Source of the DNA: Engelhardtia mirabilis
Lineage (GTDB): Bacteria; Planctomycetota; UBA1135; GCA-002686595
NCBI RefSeq assembly: GCF_007748095.1
Contig: NZ_CP036287.1
Coordinates: 1,860,001 to 1,924,000 of the forward strand
Length of the DNA: 64,000 nucleotides
Direction: 5' to 3'
Below are positions 45,613-54,182 of this stretch, piece by piece. The position numbers and the translations under genes are program-made. The first letter of the stretch is position 1. Each line of letters opens with the position of its first letter. Below the pieces are notes generated by a model. That model was not told the origin of the DNA. It saw only the letters and a program-made list of their open reading frames with translations, and made no database searches.

Positions 45613-45819
45613 ATGCTCTCGAAGCTACTCCCCCGCAACGAACACCCCCTCGAACGCGCGGCCCGCGTGGCGATCGGCCTCGGGTTGATCGCAATCGTCT
45701 TCGTCGGTCCCCGGACGTCCTGGGGCTGGTTGGGCGTCGTGCCGCTCGTCACCGGGCTGCTCGGCAGTTGCCCGGTCTACACGCTCTTCGGCCTGAGCAC
45801 CTGCCCGGCGCGCGCCTGA
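45613..45819 (+). CDS. DUF2892 (YgaP-like) membrane protein
   Basis: A 68-residue protein with two transmembrane helices (RVAIGLGLIAIVFV and GVVPLVTGLLGSCPVYTLFG). The NEHPLERAARVAIG start and the GSCPVYTLFGLSTC end, with its two cysteines, are typical of the DUF2892 family, known as the membrane domain of the rhodanese YgaP. The frame is open further upstream, but the ATG at 45613 gives the family N-terminus. Single gene. Confidence 0.88.
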   Translation: MLSKLLPRNEHPLERAARVAIGLGLIAIVFVGPRTSWGWLGVVPLVTGLLGSCPVYTLFGLSTCPARA

Positions 45820-45936
45820 GCCCCGTGGCAGTCGCGAGCGGCATTCCCCCGTCATGGTCGACCGCTGGAGTGCGCCGGCGCGTCGAACGCCCGCTGCAAT
45901 CGGCTCCAGCGGCGTTCGATCTCGCGCTCTGGCGCG

Positions 45937-46755
45937 TCAAGTCCGAGCGCGATCCACGACGACTCCGTCGCGTACGACCAGGAGCGTGCCCTGCTCGATC
46001 GGCTCCCACGGCGCCGACGTGAGCGGCACGCTGGCGACTGCGGCGACGGGGCCGTTCCTCGCCGCGTGTCGAATGCGAATGCCAGGGACGTCGACGGGGT
46101 GAGGAGCGGTCTCGAGCGGATGGGTCAAGACGTGCAACCCGGGCCCGCGTCCTTCGCTGCCGTCGGCCGGCTCGCGCCAGTGGGCGTGGACGAACAGGGC
46201 GTCGCCGTCGGCGTAGAGGAAGTTCGCCTGGCCGAGTTCGGCGAACAGGGAAGCGCACTCACGGACGGCGGCGGTGCGCTCCAACAGCGGCGGCACCCCG
46301 ACAGCTCCGAGCCACATGGGCTCGAGAGCCGACAGCAGGTAGCAGAAGGCGAGTTCCGAGTCCGTCTGACCGATGGGGCGGAAGCGGCCGAGACCCTTGG
46401 CCAGCCGCCCAATCTCCTGGCCCAGGTCGCCGTTGTGGCAGAAGACGTGGGACGTCCCGCCGAGCTCGCGCTCGAAGGGGTGGGTGTTGTCGAAGGAGAT
46501 GTGCCCCTGGGACGCGTGGCGGATGTGTGAGACGACGAGCCCGCTCGCGTAGTCGTGCACCTCGATGAAGCGCACCAACTCGCTGTCCCCTGCCGGAGCG
46601 GGCTCCTTCATCAAGCGCGAGCTGCGTCCCGGGTAGTAGGCGATGCCCCAACCGTCGCGGTTCTCACCGCCGGGGTCGCCGTGCTCGGCGAACGCCTCGA
46701 AGGACAGACTGACCCTCGTCGGTTGGCGGCTGGACAGGGCGAACAGCTCACACAT
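45937..46755 (-). CDS. class II glutamine amidotransferase (YafJ/EgtC-like)
   Basis: A 272-residue Ntn-type amidotransferase. The catalytic nucleophile is Cys2 after Met removal (MCELFALSS). Conserved HGDPGGENRDGWGIAYY (residues 25-41), SHIRHASQG and FCHNGDL follow, the pattern of the YafJ/EgtC (gamma-glutamyl hercynylcysteine sulfoxide hydrolase-related) family. The substrate is unknown; no ergothioneine genes lie next to it. Its start overlaps the end of the protease gene by 8 bp, so the two are cotranscribed. Confidence 0.93.
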   Translation of the reverse strand: MCELFALSSRQPTRVSLSFEAFAEHGDPGGENRDGWGIAYYPGRSSRLMKEPAPAGDSELVRFIEVHDYASGLVVSHIRHASQGHISFDNTHPFERELGGTSHVFCHNGDLGQEIGRLAKGLGRFRPIGQTDSELAFCYLLSALEPMWLGAVGVPPLLERTAAVRECASLFAELGQANFLYADGDALFVHAHWREPADGSEGRGPGLHVLTHPLETAPHPVDVPGIRIRHAARNGPVAAVASVPLTSAPWEPIEQGTLLVVRDGVVVDRART

Positions 46756-48028
46756 GGCGAGGTCGGGCCGGGTGGGGATCGACCTCGGGGCGAGCGCGGT
46801 GCGTGGCTTGCCCGCGCGTGTCCCCCAGCTCGCGCGCGTTCTCGAGGATCGCGAGGATCCGGCCGCGGGTCAGCAGACCTACGACCTGTCCGCCCCGGAC
46901 CACGGGGACCTGGTTGACCCCGGCCTCGCCCAGGAGCTTGAGCGCGTCCCAGACCGAGGCGTCCTCGGAGACCGTGACGAGGTCGGACAGGCCCAACATC
47001 ACGTCGCGCACGCGGGCCGCGGCGCGCTGCGCCCTGGGGACCTCTTTGATCTGATGCAGGGTCACCAGGCCCTCGACCTGTCCCCGCTCCGCGACGAAGA
47101 AGGCTCGGCGACCCTGGCTCAGGACGACGTCCTCCAGCGCCTCGTCGAGCGAGGCATCGCCGTCCACCGCGGGCTCGACCGGCTCCATGGCGTTCGCAAC
47201 GCTGACGCCGCCGAGCTCGCGCTCCATGAGCACGCTGCGGGCGCTCCCCTGGGCGGCGCTGAGCAGGAACCAGCCGATGAAGGCCAGCCACAGGCCGTTG
47301 AACAGCGCGCCGAAGAAGAGCGCGATGACGATGCCGCCGCCGATCAAGAGGTAGGCGAAGAGGGAGCCGACGGCGCTCGCGGCGAGGGTGGCCCGATCGA
47401 AGTCGCCGGTGACCCGCCACACCGCGGCGCGCAGCAGTCGACCACCGTCGAGGGGGAAGCCGGGCACCAGGTTGAACGCGGCCAGGACGAGGTTGGTCGT
47501 GCCCAGCCAACCGAAGACCACGCCCAGGACGCCGGCGGCGCCGGCGTCGCCGCCCAGGAGCGCCGCCGCGCCGAGGAAGCCCAACCCGAGCAGCACGCTG
47601 ACGGCCGGACCGGCCGCGGCGATCAGGAACTCGTCCCGCGGTCGCTCGGGCTCGCCGCTCAGGCGCGCGAGACCGCCGAAGATGAACAGCGTGATCGAGC
47701 GCACCGGCAGGCCCAGGGCCTGGGATGTCACGCTATGACCCAACTCGTGCAGCAGGATCGAGGCGAAGAACAGCAGGCTCGCGAGCAACCCCGCGCTCCA
47801 GGCCTGGGCCGGACTCCAGCTCTCGCCGTGGGCGAAGCCCTGGGCCAGGGAGAAGGTGATCAGCAGGAAGATGAACAGCCAGCTCCAGTCGAGCCCGATC
47901 TCGATCCCGAACAGTCGGCCGAGGGGAATCGCTGGGCGGCCGGCAGCGCGCTTCGAGGTTCCGCCCGATCGCGCCGAGGAGGAAGTGGGGCGGGGCTCGG
48001 GCGTCGGAGTGGTTTGTGGGCCGGTCAT
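46748..48028 (-). CDS. site-2 protease family membrane metalloprotease with CBS domains
   Basis: A 426-residue intramembrane zinc protease. Motif HELGH is at 94-98 within a membrane helix, and NLVPGFPLDGG (186-196) supplies the third zinc ligand, D194. About six hydrophobic helices span residues 45-260. Two CBS domains occupy about 280-400 (VANAMEPVEPAV..., VRDVMLGLSDLVTVSED) and probably sense adenine nucleotides. S2P enzymes cut membrane-bound anti-sigma or regulatory proteins. The downstream amidotransferase overlaps its 3' end. Confidence 0.93.
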   Translation of the reverse strand: MTGPQTTPTPEPRPTSSSARSGGTSKRAAGRPAIPLGRLFGIEIGLDWSWLFIFLLITFSLAQGFAHGESWSPAQAWSAGLLASLLFFASILLHELGHSVTSQALGLPVRSITLFIFGGLARLSGEPERPRDEFLIAAAGPAVSVLLGLGFLGAAALLGGDAGAAGVLGVVFGWLGTTNLVLAAFNLVPGFPLDGGRLLRAAVWRVTGDFDRATLAASAVGSLFAYLLIGGGIVIALFFGALFNGLWLAFIGWFLLSAAQGSARSVLMERELGGVSVANAMEPVEPAVDGDASLDEALEDVVLSQGRRAFFVAERGQVEGLVTLHQIKEVPRAQRAAARVRDVMLGLSDLVTVSEDASVWDALKLLGEAGVNQVPVVRGGQVVGLLTRGRILAILENARELGDTRGQATHRARPEVDPHPARPRHV

Positions 48029-48123
48029 TGGGGTCGATTCGTCGGGGGACGCGATCAGGGGACACAGTCAGCAAGCGCGGCCAGGCCTGCGCCGCCGCAG
48101 CCGATTCCGCTGACCGGTACGGG

Positions 48124-48495
48124 CTAAGCCGGTTGGGTCTCTTGGACCCAATCCCGCGCTGCTTCGAGGTCGGACAGGGGGAAGTAGCGCACTTGCGCCG
48201 TGGTGAACGGGCGGCAGAAGATCGCCATTCCGTGCTCCCAGCGCTTCTCCCCGACCATCGCGACGCGGCGCAGGTCGCGGAAGTGCGCCAGGTCGAACTT
48301 GAAGTCCTCCCACATGGCGCCGGCGGTCCAGCCGTGGAAGTCGCGCATCACGAACAGGATCCGTAGCTTGCCGTGCTCGCGAATCTGCTCCTCGAGCAGC
48401 GGCACGAACTCCTCGTAGACCTCGCGGGACAACTTCCCACTCACGTGCACCTCGACGAGATCGTCGGCGGCCACGACGTCGACTTGGCCTTGCAC
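48124..48495 (-). CDS. SpoIIAA-like (STAS-fold) protein
   Basis: A 123-residue protein of the SpoIIAA-like family, a STAS-related fold of about 120 residues. Family features: VEVHVSGKLSREVYEEFVPLLEE (residues about 13-35), LRILFVMRDFHGW, the WEDFKFDLAHFRDLRRVAMVG stretch and the C-terminal WVQETQ. These proteins are common, of unknown function, and may sense membrane or lipid stress. It is 96 bp upstream of the protease gene on the same strand and follows the HEAT-repeat gene by 7 bp, so it belongs to the same leftward run. Confidence 0.9.
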   Translation of the reverse strand: MQGQVDVVAADDLVEVHVSGKLSREVYEEFVPLLEEQIREHGKLRILFVMRDFHGWTAGAMWEDFKFDLAHFRDLRRVAMVGEKRWEHGMAIFCRPFTTAQVRYFPLSDLEAARDWVQETQPA

Positions 48496-48502
48496 GGCGC
48501 GC

Positions 48503-49039
48503 TCAGCCCTTCCCCGAAGCGGCGCGGGCCGCCTCGGAGGCTGCCTCGTGCCGCAGTCGCTCGAGCGCCGTGTGCGCGGTGGTGGGTAGTTCCACCTCCC
48601 GACGCGGACTTTGGAAGGCGAGCAGGACGGGTCTTGCGACGGAGTCGAAGCCGGCCTTGCTCAGTTCGTCGAGGGCGTGGTGCACGGCGCGCAGCTGATG
48701 TTCCTCGCCGGGCGGATCGAGCAGGATCTCCAGCACCCGTCGCAACCCTGTCTCTCCGAGCTTGCCGAGCCCCTCACCGGCCGCCCAGCGGCAGTCCGAT
48801 TCCTCGTCGTCGAGGTGCTCCACGAAGGTGTCGAGTGCCTCCGGGTCGCCGATTGCGGCCAGGACTCTCAGCGCCTCGTGGCGAGCCCCGGGACCGGCAG
48901 GCTTCAGGAAGCGGACCAGTTGCCCGGTCGCCGGCCGCCCGACGGCCTCCAGCGCCTCTCGGGCGTGCTTGCGGTCCTCACTCGAATCGCTCTCCAAGCG
49001 CCTGATGGCGGCGTCGATCGTCGCGAAGTTCGAACTCAT
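48503..49039 (-). CDS. HEAT-repeat protein
   Basis: A 178-residue all-helical protein of four to five HEAT-like repeats (AREALEAVGRPATGQLVRFL, EALRVLAAIGDPEALDTFVEHL, CRWAAGEGLGKLGETGL). Such repeats form protein-binding solenoids. Start at ATG 49039; an in-frame GTG at 49048 is possible. Seven bp before the SpoIIAA-like gene, so probably the first gene of that run. Confidence 0.85.
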   Translation of the reverse strand: MSSNFATIDAAIRRLESDSSEDRKHAREALEAVGRPATGQLVRFLKPAGPGARHEALRVLAAIGDPEALDTFVEHLDDEESDCRWAAGEGLGKLGETGLRRVLEILLDPPGEEHQLRAVHHALDELSKAGFDSVARPVLLAFQSPRREVELPTTAHTALERLRHEAASEAARAASGKG

Positions 49040-49500
49040 CGTTCCCACGTCCCTTTCTTCTACCGGGTGTTCACTCTCACGTCGCGCGGTGCAATGTACG
49101 AGCCCGGGGACGCGATGTTGGAGCTGCCGCTCGAGCGGTTGTTCGATGCGGCGAAACTGACGTTGCCGTCAGCGTCAGCATCCGAGGCACCGTGCTGAAA
49201 CACCGTGCTGAACCGCCGTGCTGAAACACCGTCCACGACCTGGCACACCTGCCGTCCCCGGTCAGATCGGCGTGCATGACGTACAGGACCGCCACGGATG
49301 TCGCCACGATCACCGGGACGGCAGCGGCGCCGCTGCCCCCACACAAGCCTCCCTTGCGGAGAAGCGGACCGCTTGAACGGTGTCCCTAGAGCGATCGTTC
49401 TGAGCCGGGCTCTGCGAGCAGGACGAGGCCGACGAGTGCTTCCATCGACGGAACCGGTGAGAAGACCTTGGCGCGCCACGACGGAGCGCCATTCGCTGCG
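49040..49500. other. intergenic region with a short tandem repeat
   Basis: About 460 bp between the HEAT-repeat gene and the end of the secreted protein. It includes three copies of a 13-bp unit (see 49188-49226). Frames crossing it have no recognisable domain; a 139-residue leftward frame (49060-49479) is produced partly by the tandem repeat. Confidence 0.4.
49188..49226. repeat. three tandem copies of a 13-bp unit
   Basis: CACCGTGCTGAAA at 49188, CACCGTGCTGAAC at 49201 and CGCCGTGCTGAAA at 49214, followed by a partial CACCGT. Likely replication slippage in non-coding DNA. Confidence 0.85.
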
Positions 49501-50415
49501 TCAGGGGGTAACCGCACGGAGGCCGTTCGACGCGGCGAGCCCCGCGGTCGCCATGGGGTCCACGATCCAGGCCTGGAACCAGACCGAAAGTAGCTCGGGC
49601 AATCCCGCCGGCCAGGTCGCGGGCAGGACCCAGTCGCCCGTGCCCGAAGTGGGCAGGGGACCGAGGATGATGTCCGGAGCGGGCACGAGCGTGCCGCCGA
49701 AGAGCGGCAGGTCCAGCAGTTGGAAGCCCATCACGAGGAAGCTCGGCGCATTCGGCCGCGCGGACGACAGGGTGACCGACAGCGGATCCCCGCCCTGAAG
49801 CAGGCCCGTCCCGACGAGCTTGGGCGTGCCCGCGGTCCCGGCCAGGCCAGCGCCGTGCTCGGTCCAAGTCCCGACAACGGTGACTCGGCAGCCGAGGTCG
49901 CCATCGGGGTCGCTGTTGTCGAACCATTGGGAGTCGTGGTTCCCGATGAACAAGTACAGGGCGCCGACGGGGATGGCGACCACGACGTTCGGTTGGGCCG
50001 CGCTGGTGATGCGGAAGTCCTCGGGGATGTCGGTGGGCTGGCCGCCACTGAGAGTGGGAGCGGAGATGAACTCCACTCCAGCGTCGATCGCACCCGGGAC
50101 CCGGTGCAGGAGCTCGGGCCCGAGCAGGGTCGGGCTGGAGGAGTAGAGGCCGATCAGGCTCAGGATCGTGTCCCCCGACGGGCCGTTGTCGAGGTCGCCA
50201 AAGCCCTCGAGGAGCAGCGACTTGCCCGGCACCGCTCCCAGCCCGGCGAGGGGCACCACGGCGGCTGAGCCGGCCGAATCGCTCGAGTGCACGTGCAGGT
50301 AGCAGGCCTTCGGCCCGAGCGGCACGTCGGTGGACTGGGCCTGAGCCGGGAACGAGGTCAAGCAGGCGGTCGTGGTGAGGCCAGCGAGGGCTGCGCGGCG
50401 CGAGAGTCGCTTCAT
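49501..50415 (-). CDS. secreted protein with SNGLR C-terminal module
   Basis: A 304-residue exported protein. The N-terminus, MKRLSRRAALAGLTTTACLTS..., has a twin-arginine-like SRRAAL followed by a hydrophobic stretch, so export by Sec or Tat is possible. The body has no recognised domain (YLHVHSSDSAGSAAVVPLAG; ISAPTLSGGQPTDIP). The last 100 residues, including LPLFGGTLVPAPDIILGPLP and the terminal AASNGLRAVTP, match the C-terminal module of the proteins at 43608 and 58080. The ATG at 50415 is the start that exposes the signal peptide. Function unknown. Confidence 0.75.
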   Translation of the reverse strand: MKRLSRRAALAGLTTTACLTSFPAQAQSTDVPLGPKACYLHVHSSDSAGSAAVVPLAGLGAVPGKSLLLEGFGDLDNGPSGDTILSLIGLYSSSPTLLGPELLHRVPGAIDAGVEFISAPTLSGGQPTDIPEDFRITSAAQPNVVVAIPVGALYLFIGNHDSQWFDNSDPDGDLGCRVTVVGTWTEHGAGLAGTAGTPKLVGTGLLQGGDPLSVTLSSARPNAPSFLVMGFQLLDLPLFGGTLVPAPDIILGPLPTSGTGDWVLPATWPAGLPELLSVWFQAWIVDPMATAGLAASNGLRAVTP

Positions 50416-50807
50416 GGTGGTGGTGCCGGGTGAGGAGTCGGGGGTGGCGTCGGCCGTAGGGGGGGCGCGTCCTTGGGATCCGGCCTGCCGCGGCTGCGTC
50501 CCGCTGCCTTCTGGAGAACTCATGTCGGTGACGTAGGTCCTGCGGAGCAGCTCCCCCTGGGATGTTGCAGCAGCATGGGCTTCGAACCGTGAAGACGGTC
50601 CCGCCGGGCCTCGGCTTGTCGTCCGCCGGTGACTGACTCGAGACCCGGGAAGGAGCGGTTGCTCGGACGGCTACCGATTCGCCGACGCTCGCCCGGCCAC
50701 TTCGTGCCAGCGACTTCTGCCGTAGCGCGGCGCCGTCTTGAAGGCGGGGCCTTGCGGCGCCCGATTCTGCCCCTACAGATCCTCCCCGTGCGAAATCTAC
50801 CTGTCTG
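50416..50807. other. intergenic region between divergent genes
   Basis: About 390 bp with promoters for the leftward secreted protein and possibly the rightward operon. No feature seen beyond frames with shadow-like composition. Confidence 0.35.
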
Positions 50808-51371
50808 GTGCCCGTGAAACCGCCCGAGCGGATCGCGCGGGACCAGTTCCTGGCAGATCGGCACGGCAAGACCTTTGCGGACGTCCTGAACGAGCCGGGC
50901 ACCCCCTTCGACGAGGTGCTGTCGTTCTTCAACCATGCCGAGCGCCAGCAGCGCATGGAGGACGCCGAGATCCACCACGATCGCGCTCCCCTGGCCGGTG
51001 TGGTGCGAGAGCTCGAGTCCGAGCCAGTGCTGGGGCGTTTCTTCGAGACGGCCGACCGCCGCCGCAGCACGCGCTTGCGCCAGGCCATCGGTGTGCTCGT
51101 GAGGCTCATCATGGAGCGGCGTGGCTGGGTCACGACGGGCAAGAAGGGCTCGCTCGGCGTTCGAAGCGCCACGGGTCCCTTGTCGCAGGATCACAACACG
51201 GGCGGCCTCGCCCTGTGGTTCATCCGGGCCGAGCGCTACCACCGCGTGGGCGGAGTGCATTTCCGCTCGACCCGCGAGCGCTGCGCGGACCTCGGCGGCG
51301 TCGGGCATCACAGAGAGCGCGAACGGACCGAGGGCGGAGCTCCTGCAGCCGATGCGGGCCGCCAACCTTGA
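50808..51371 (+). CDS. hypothetical protein upstream of the glycan operon
   Basis: A 187-residue frame with a GTG start. Residues 1-115 look like a real helical protein (RIARDQFLADRHGKTFADVL, DEVLSFFNHAERQQRMEDAE, RRRSTRLRQAIGVLVRLIMERR). The last 60 residues are His/Arg/Gly-rich and may be non-coding read-through. The 97-residue gene at 51424 follows on the same strand. An antisense frame (50520-51470) is less convincing. I do not recognise the family. Confidence 0.45.
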   Translation: MPVKPPERIARDQFLADRHGKTFADVLNEPGTPFDEVLSFFNHAERQQRMEDAEIHHDRAPLAGVVRELESEPVLGRFFETADRRRSTRLRQAIGVLVRLIMERRGWVTTGKKGSLGVRSATGPLSQDHNTGGLALWFIRAERYHRVGGVHFRSTRERCADLGGVGHHRERERTEGGAPAADAGRQP

Positions 51372-51423
51372 CCACGAACCCCAGCAGTCCCTTGCGATCC
51401 AAGGGCAGAAGAGCGCGGAGCCC

Positions 51424-51717
51424 ATGGAGACTTTGAGAATCCCCCTCGCAGCCAAGCAGCAGTACGCCAAGGCGCACGCAGAGCACTACGGCGAACACGA
51501 CCTGCTCGCGGCCCTGCGGGACTACGAACAAGTGATCGTGGTCTATCCGGAATCGCCCGAGGCCCACTACGCGCGCCGGCAGATCCTCTGCATCGTCAAC
51601 AGGGTCGTTCCAGAGCAGGAGCTTCGGTTGGCGCAGGAGGCCCTGGCCGAGAACGCGCTGGCCCTTCAAGACCTGCAACGGGAGCGCGACGCAGCGGCGA
51701 TCGCGAACCCGTCATGA
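51424..51717 (+). CDS. small TPR-like protein of the glycan operon
   Basis: A 97-residue protein from the ATG at 51424 (GGAG 4-8 nt upstream); an in-frame ATG at 51352 would add 24 residues. It consists of two helix pairs of TPR type (AKQQYAKAHAEHYGEHDLLAALRDYEQVIV, ESPEAHYARRQILCIV) and a helical tail with an Arg/Glu-rich coil (ALAENALALQDLQRERDAAA). The stop overlaps the start of the glycosyltransferase gene by 4 bp (ATGA), so it is translated with it. Function unknown. Confidence 0.65.
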   Translation: METLRIPLAAKQQYAKAHAEHYGEHDLLAALRDYEQVIVVYPESPEAHYARRQILCIVNRVVPEQELRLAQEALAENALALQDLQRERDAAAIANPS

Positions 51718-54182
51718 AGTCCGGCCAGCCGAACGGATCCGTTGTCTCCATCGCAAGGGAGCGGCAGTCGTCCCTGTGGAATCTGCCGGAGGCGCAGGGC
51801 GACCCGGAGCGGACGTCCCCGTCGCCCCCCCGCGCGATCAGCAAGATCGCCATGATCGGCAACCACATGCCGCGTCAGTGTGGGATCGCCACGTTCACGA
51901 CGCACCTGAGCGATTCGATCGGTGTGGCCTTCCCGGAGGTCGACTGCTTCGTGCTGGCCATGAACGACGTGGTGCACCGGCACGTCTATCCGAGCCGAGT
52001 GCGATTCGAGATCGCCGAGGGCGACCTGGCGTCGTACCACCGCGCTGCCGACTTCCTGAACGTCAACACCGTCGACGTGGTCTGCCTGCAGCACGAGTAC
52101 GGCATCTTCGGCGGCCCGGCCGGGAGCCACATCATCGCCCTCCTGCGCGACCTGCGGATGCCGGTCGTCACGACGCTGCACACGATCCTCGCCGAGCCGA
52201 ACGCTGCCCAGCGGGCGGTGATGGACGAGCTGTTCGGCCTCTCCGAGCGCGTGGTCGTCATGAGCGAGCGCGGCGTCGACCTCCTGCGCAGTGTCCACCA
52301 GGTGCCGGACGGCAAGATCGACCTGATTCCACACGGGATCCCGTTCTTGCCCGACGGCCGCTCCAGCAAGCAGCGCATCGGCGTCGAGGGCAAGCGCGTG
52401 CTTTTGACCTTCGGCCTGCTCTCGCCAGACAAGGGCATCGAGTACGCCATCGACGCCCTGCCGCAGATCCTCGAGCAGCAGCCGAACACGGTCTACATCG
52501 TCCTGGGTGTGACGCACCCGCACGTGAAGGACCAACACGGTGAGGCCTATCGCCTGATGCTCCAGAATCGCGCGCGGCGCCTCGGCGTCGGGTCGAGCGT
52601 CATCTTCTACGACCGCTTCGTGAGCCAGGACGAGCTCAACGACTTCCTGTCGGCCGCGGACATCTACGTCACGCCCTACCTGAAGGCCGAGCAGATCACC
52701 TCCGGGACCCTCGCCTACGCGGTTGGGTCCGGCAAGGCCGTGATCTCGACGCCGTACTGGTACGCCACCGAACTGTTGGAGGAAGAGCGCGGGGTGCTCG
52801 TCCCCTGGCGGGACTCCGCCGCGATCGCGAGCGCCGCCATCGAGCTGCTCGGCGACGATGAGAAGCGTGGCGCCATCTGTCGACGGGCGGCAGCCTACGG
52901 CCGCGACATGACCTGGCCGGCCGTGGCCCTCGAGTACGGCCAGAGCTTCGAGCGCGCGCGCGTCGGTCAGGAGCAGCGCATGCGCACGGTCTTCCACGCG
53001 AAGACCTTGGCCAGTCGCCCGGTCGAGCTGCCGGCGCTCGTGTTGGACCACCTGCGGCACATGACCGACGGCACCGGCCTGCTGCAGCACGCCGCCTTCA
53101 CCGTTCCTCGCCTCGAGGACGGCTACTGCCTGGACGACAACGCCCGAGGCCTGGCGGTCATGGCCCTGGCGGAGGAGGCCGGGACGGGGGATCGAGAGCT
53201 GATCCGCTCCCTGGGCTCGCGCTACCTGGCGTTCGTGCGCTACGCCTGGAACCCCGAGATCGGGCGCTTTCGCAACTTCATGTCCTTTCGTCGGAGCTGG
53301 CAGGAGGAGTCGGGTTCGGAGGACAGCCACGGGCGGGCCCTCTGGGCGCTGGGGACCGTGGTCGGTCGCTCGGCGGGTCCGGGGCGGCGCTCCCTCAGCG
53401 GCGACCTGTTCCACGCGGCACTCCCGGTCCTGTCCGAGTTCACGAGCCCGCGCGCGTGGGCCTTCGCCCTGCTCGGTCTCGAGGAGTACCTGCGCGCCTT
53501 CCAGGGCGACAGTCGGGTGGAGGCCGTGCGGGAGCTCCTGGCCGAGCGCCTGCTCGACCTTTTCAACCGCACCAGCGAACCCGATTGGCCTTGGTTCGAG
53601 GATAGCTTGACCTACTGCAGCGCTCGCATCGCCCAGGCCCTGCTGGTCTCGGGCGCGCGCATGGGGCGCGGCGACTTGGTCGAGGTCAGCCTTCGAGCGC
53701 TCGAATGGCTCAGCGACGTGCAGCGCTCTGCCGGGGGAGACTTCGCGCCCGTCGGCTCCGACGGCTTCTATGTGAAGGGCGGCCCCCGAGCGCGCTTCGA
53801 TCAACAGCCCGTCGAGGCTTCGGCGATGGTCTCGGCCTGCCTGGCTGCCGGTCAGGTGACGGGCGACTCGAAGTGGTCGGTCTACGCCAGGCAAGCCTTC
53901 GACTGGTTCCTCGGCCAGAACGAGCTCCAGGAGCCGCTCTACGACGCGAGTACCGGCGGTTGTCGCGACGGGCTGCACGAAGACCGCGTCAACGAGAACC
54001 AGGGCGCCGAATCGACCCTCTCCTTCCTGCTGGCACTGCTCGAGATGCGAGCGGCCGATCGCATCGTGGGTGCGAACGCGAAGGCCCATCCGCTCACGGC
54101 AACGGTGGTCGCCAATGGCGACACCACACGGATCCCCAGATCGCGCGACATGGCTGCCTCGGCAAGCCAGGAAACCTCATGA
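51714..54182 (+). CDS. glycosyltransferase family 4 with C-terminal alpha-helical toroid
   Basis: An 822-residue protein. After about 45 polar residues, a GT-B glycosyltransferase (about 45-430) begins with IGNHMPRQCGIATFTTHL; IPHGIPF, LTFGLLSPDKGIEYAIDALP and SGTLAYAVGSGKAVISTPY are the GT4 donor-site motifs. From about 440 a helical domain (YCLDDNARGLAVMALAEEAG, FRNFMSFRRSWQEESGSEDS, HGRALWALG, EASAMVSACLAAGQ) resembles an (alpha/alpha)6 toroid of glycoside hydrolases. It probably builds or remodels a mannose-containing glycan. Its stop overlaps the start of the GH130 gene by 4 bp. Confidence 0.87.
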   Translation: MKSGQPNGSVVSIARERQSSLWNLPEAQGDPERTSPSPPRAISKIAMIGNHMPRQCGIATFTTHLSDSIGVAFPEVDCFVLAMNDVVHRHVYPSRVRFEIAEGDLASYHRAADFLNVNTVDVVCLQHEYGIFGGPAGSHIIALLRDLRMPVVTTLHTILAEPNAAQRAVMDELFGLSERVVVMSERGVDLLRSVHQVPDGKIDLIPHGIPFLPDGRSSKQRIGVEGKRVLLTFGLLSPDKGIEYAIDALPQILEQQPNTVYIVLGVTHPHVKDQHGEAYRLMLQNRARRLGVGSSVIFYDRFVSQDELNDFLSAADIYVTPYLKAEQITSGTLAYAVGSGKAVISTPYWYATELLEEERGVLVPWRDSAAIASAAIELLGDDEKRGAICRRAAAYGRDMTWPAVALEYGQSFERARVGQEQRMRTVFHAKTLASRPVELPALVLDHLRHMTDGTGLLQHAAFTVPRLEDGYCLDDNARGLAVMALAEEAGTGDRELIRSLGSRYLAFVRYAWNPEIGRFRNFMSFRRSWQEESGSEDSHGRALWALGTVVGRSAGPGRRSLSGDLFHAALPVLSEFTSPRAWAFALLGLEEYLRAFQGDSRVEAVRELLAERLLDLFNRTSEPDWPWFEDSLTYCSARIAQALLVSGARMGRGDLVEVSLRALEWLSDVQRSAGGDFAPVGSDGFYVKGGPRARFDQQPVEASAMVSACLAAGQVTGDSKWSVYARQAFDWFLGQNELQEPLYDASTGGCRDGLHEDRVNENQGAESTLSFLLALLEMRAADRIVGANAKAHPLTATVVANGDTTRIPRSRDMAASASQETS

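Noticed and set aside
51666..54089. 807-residue leftward open frame
   Set aside because: Antisense to the glycosyltransferase; composition typical of a high-GC shadow frame.
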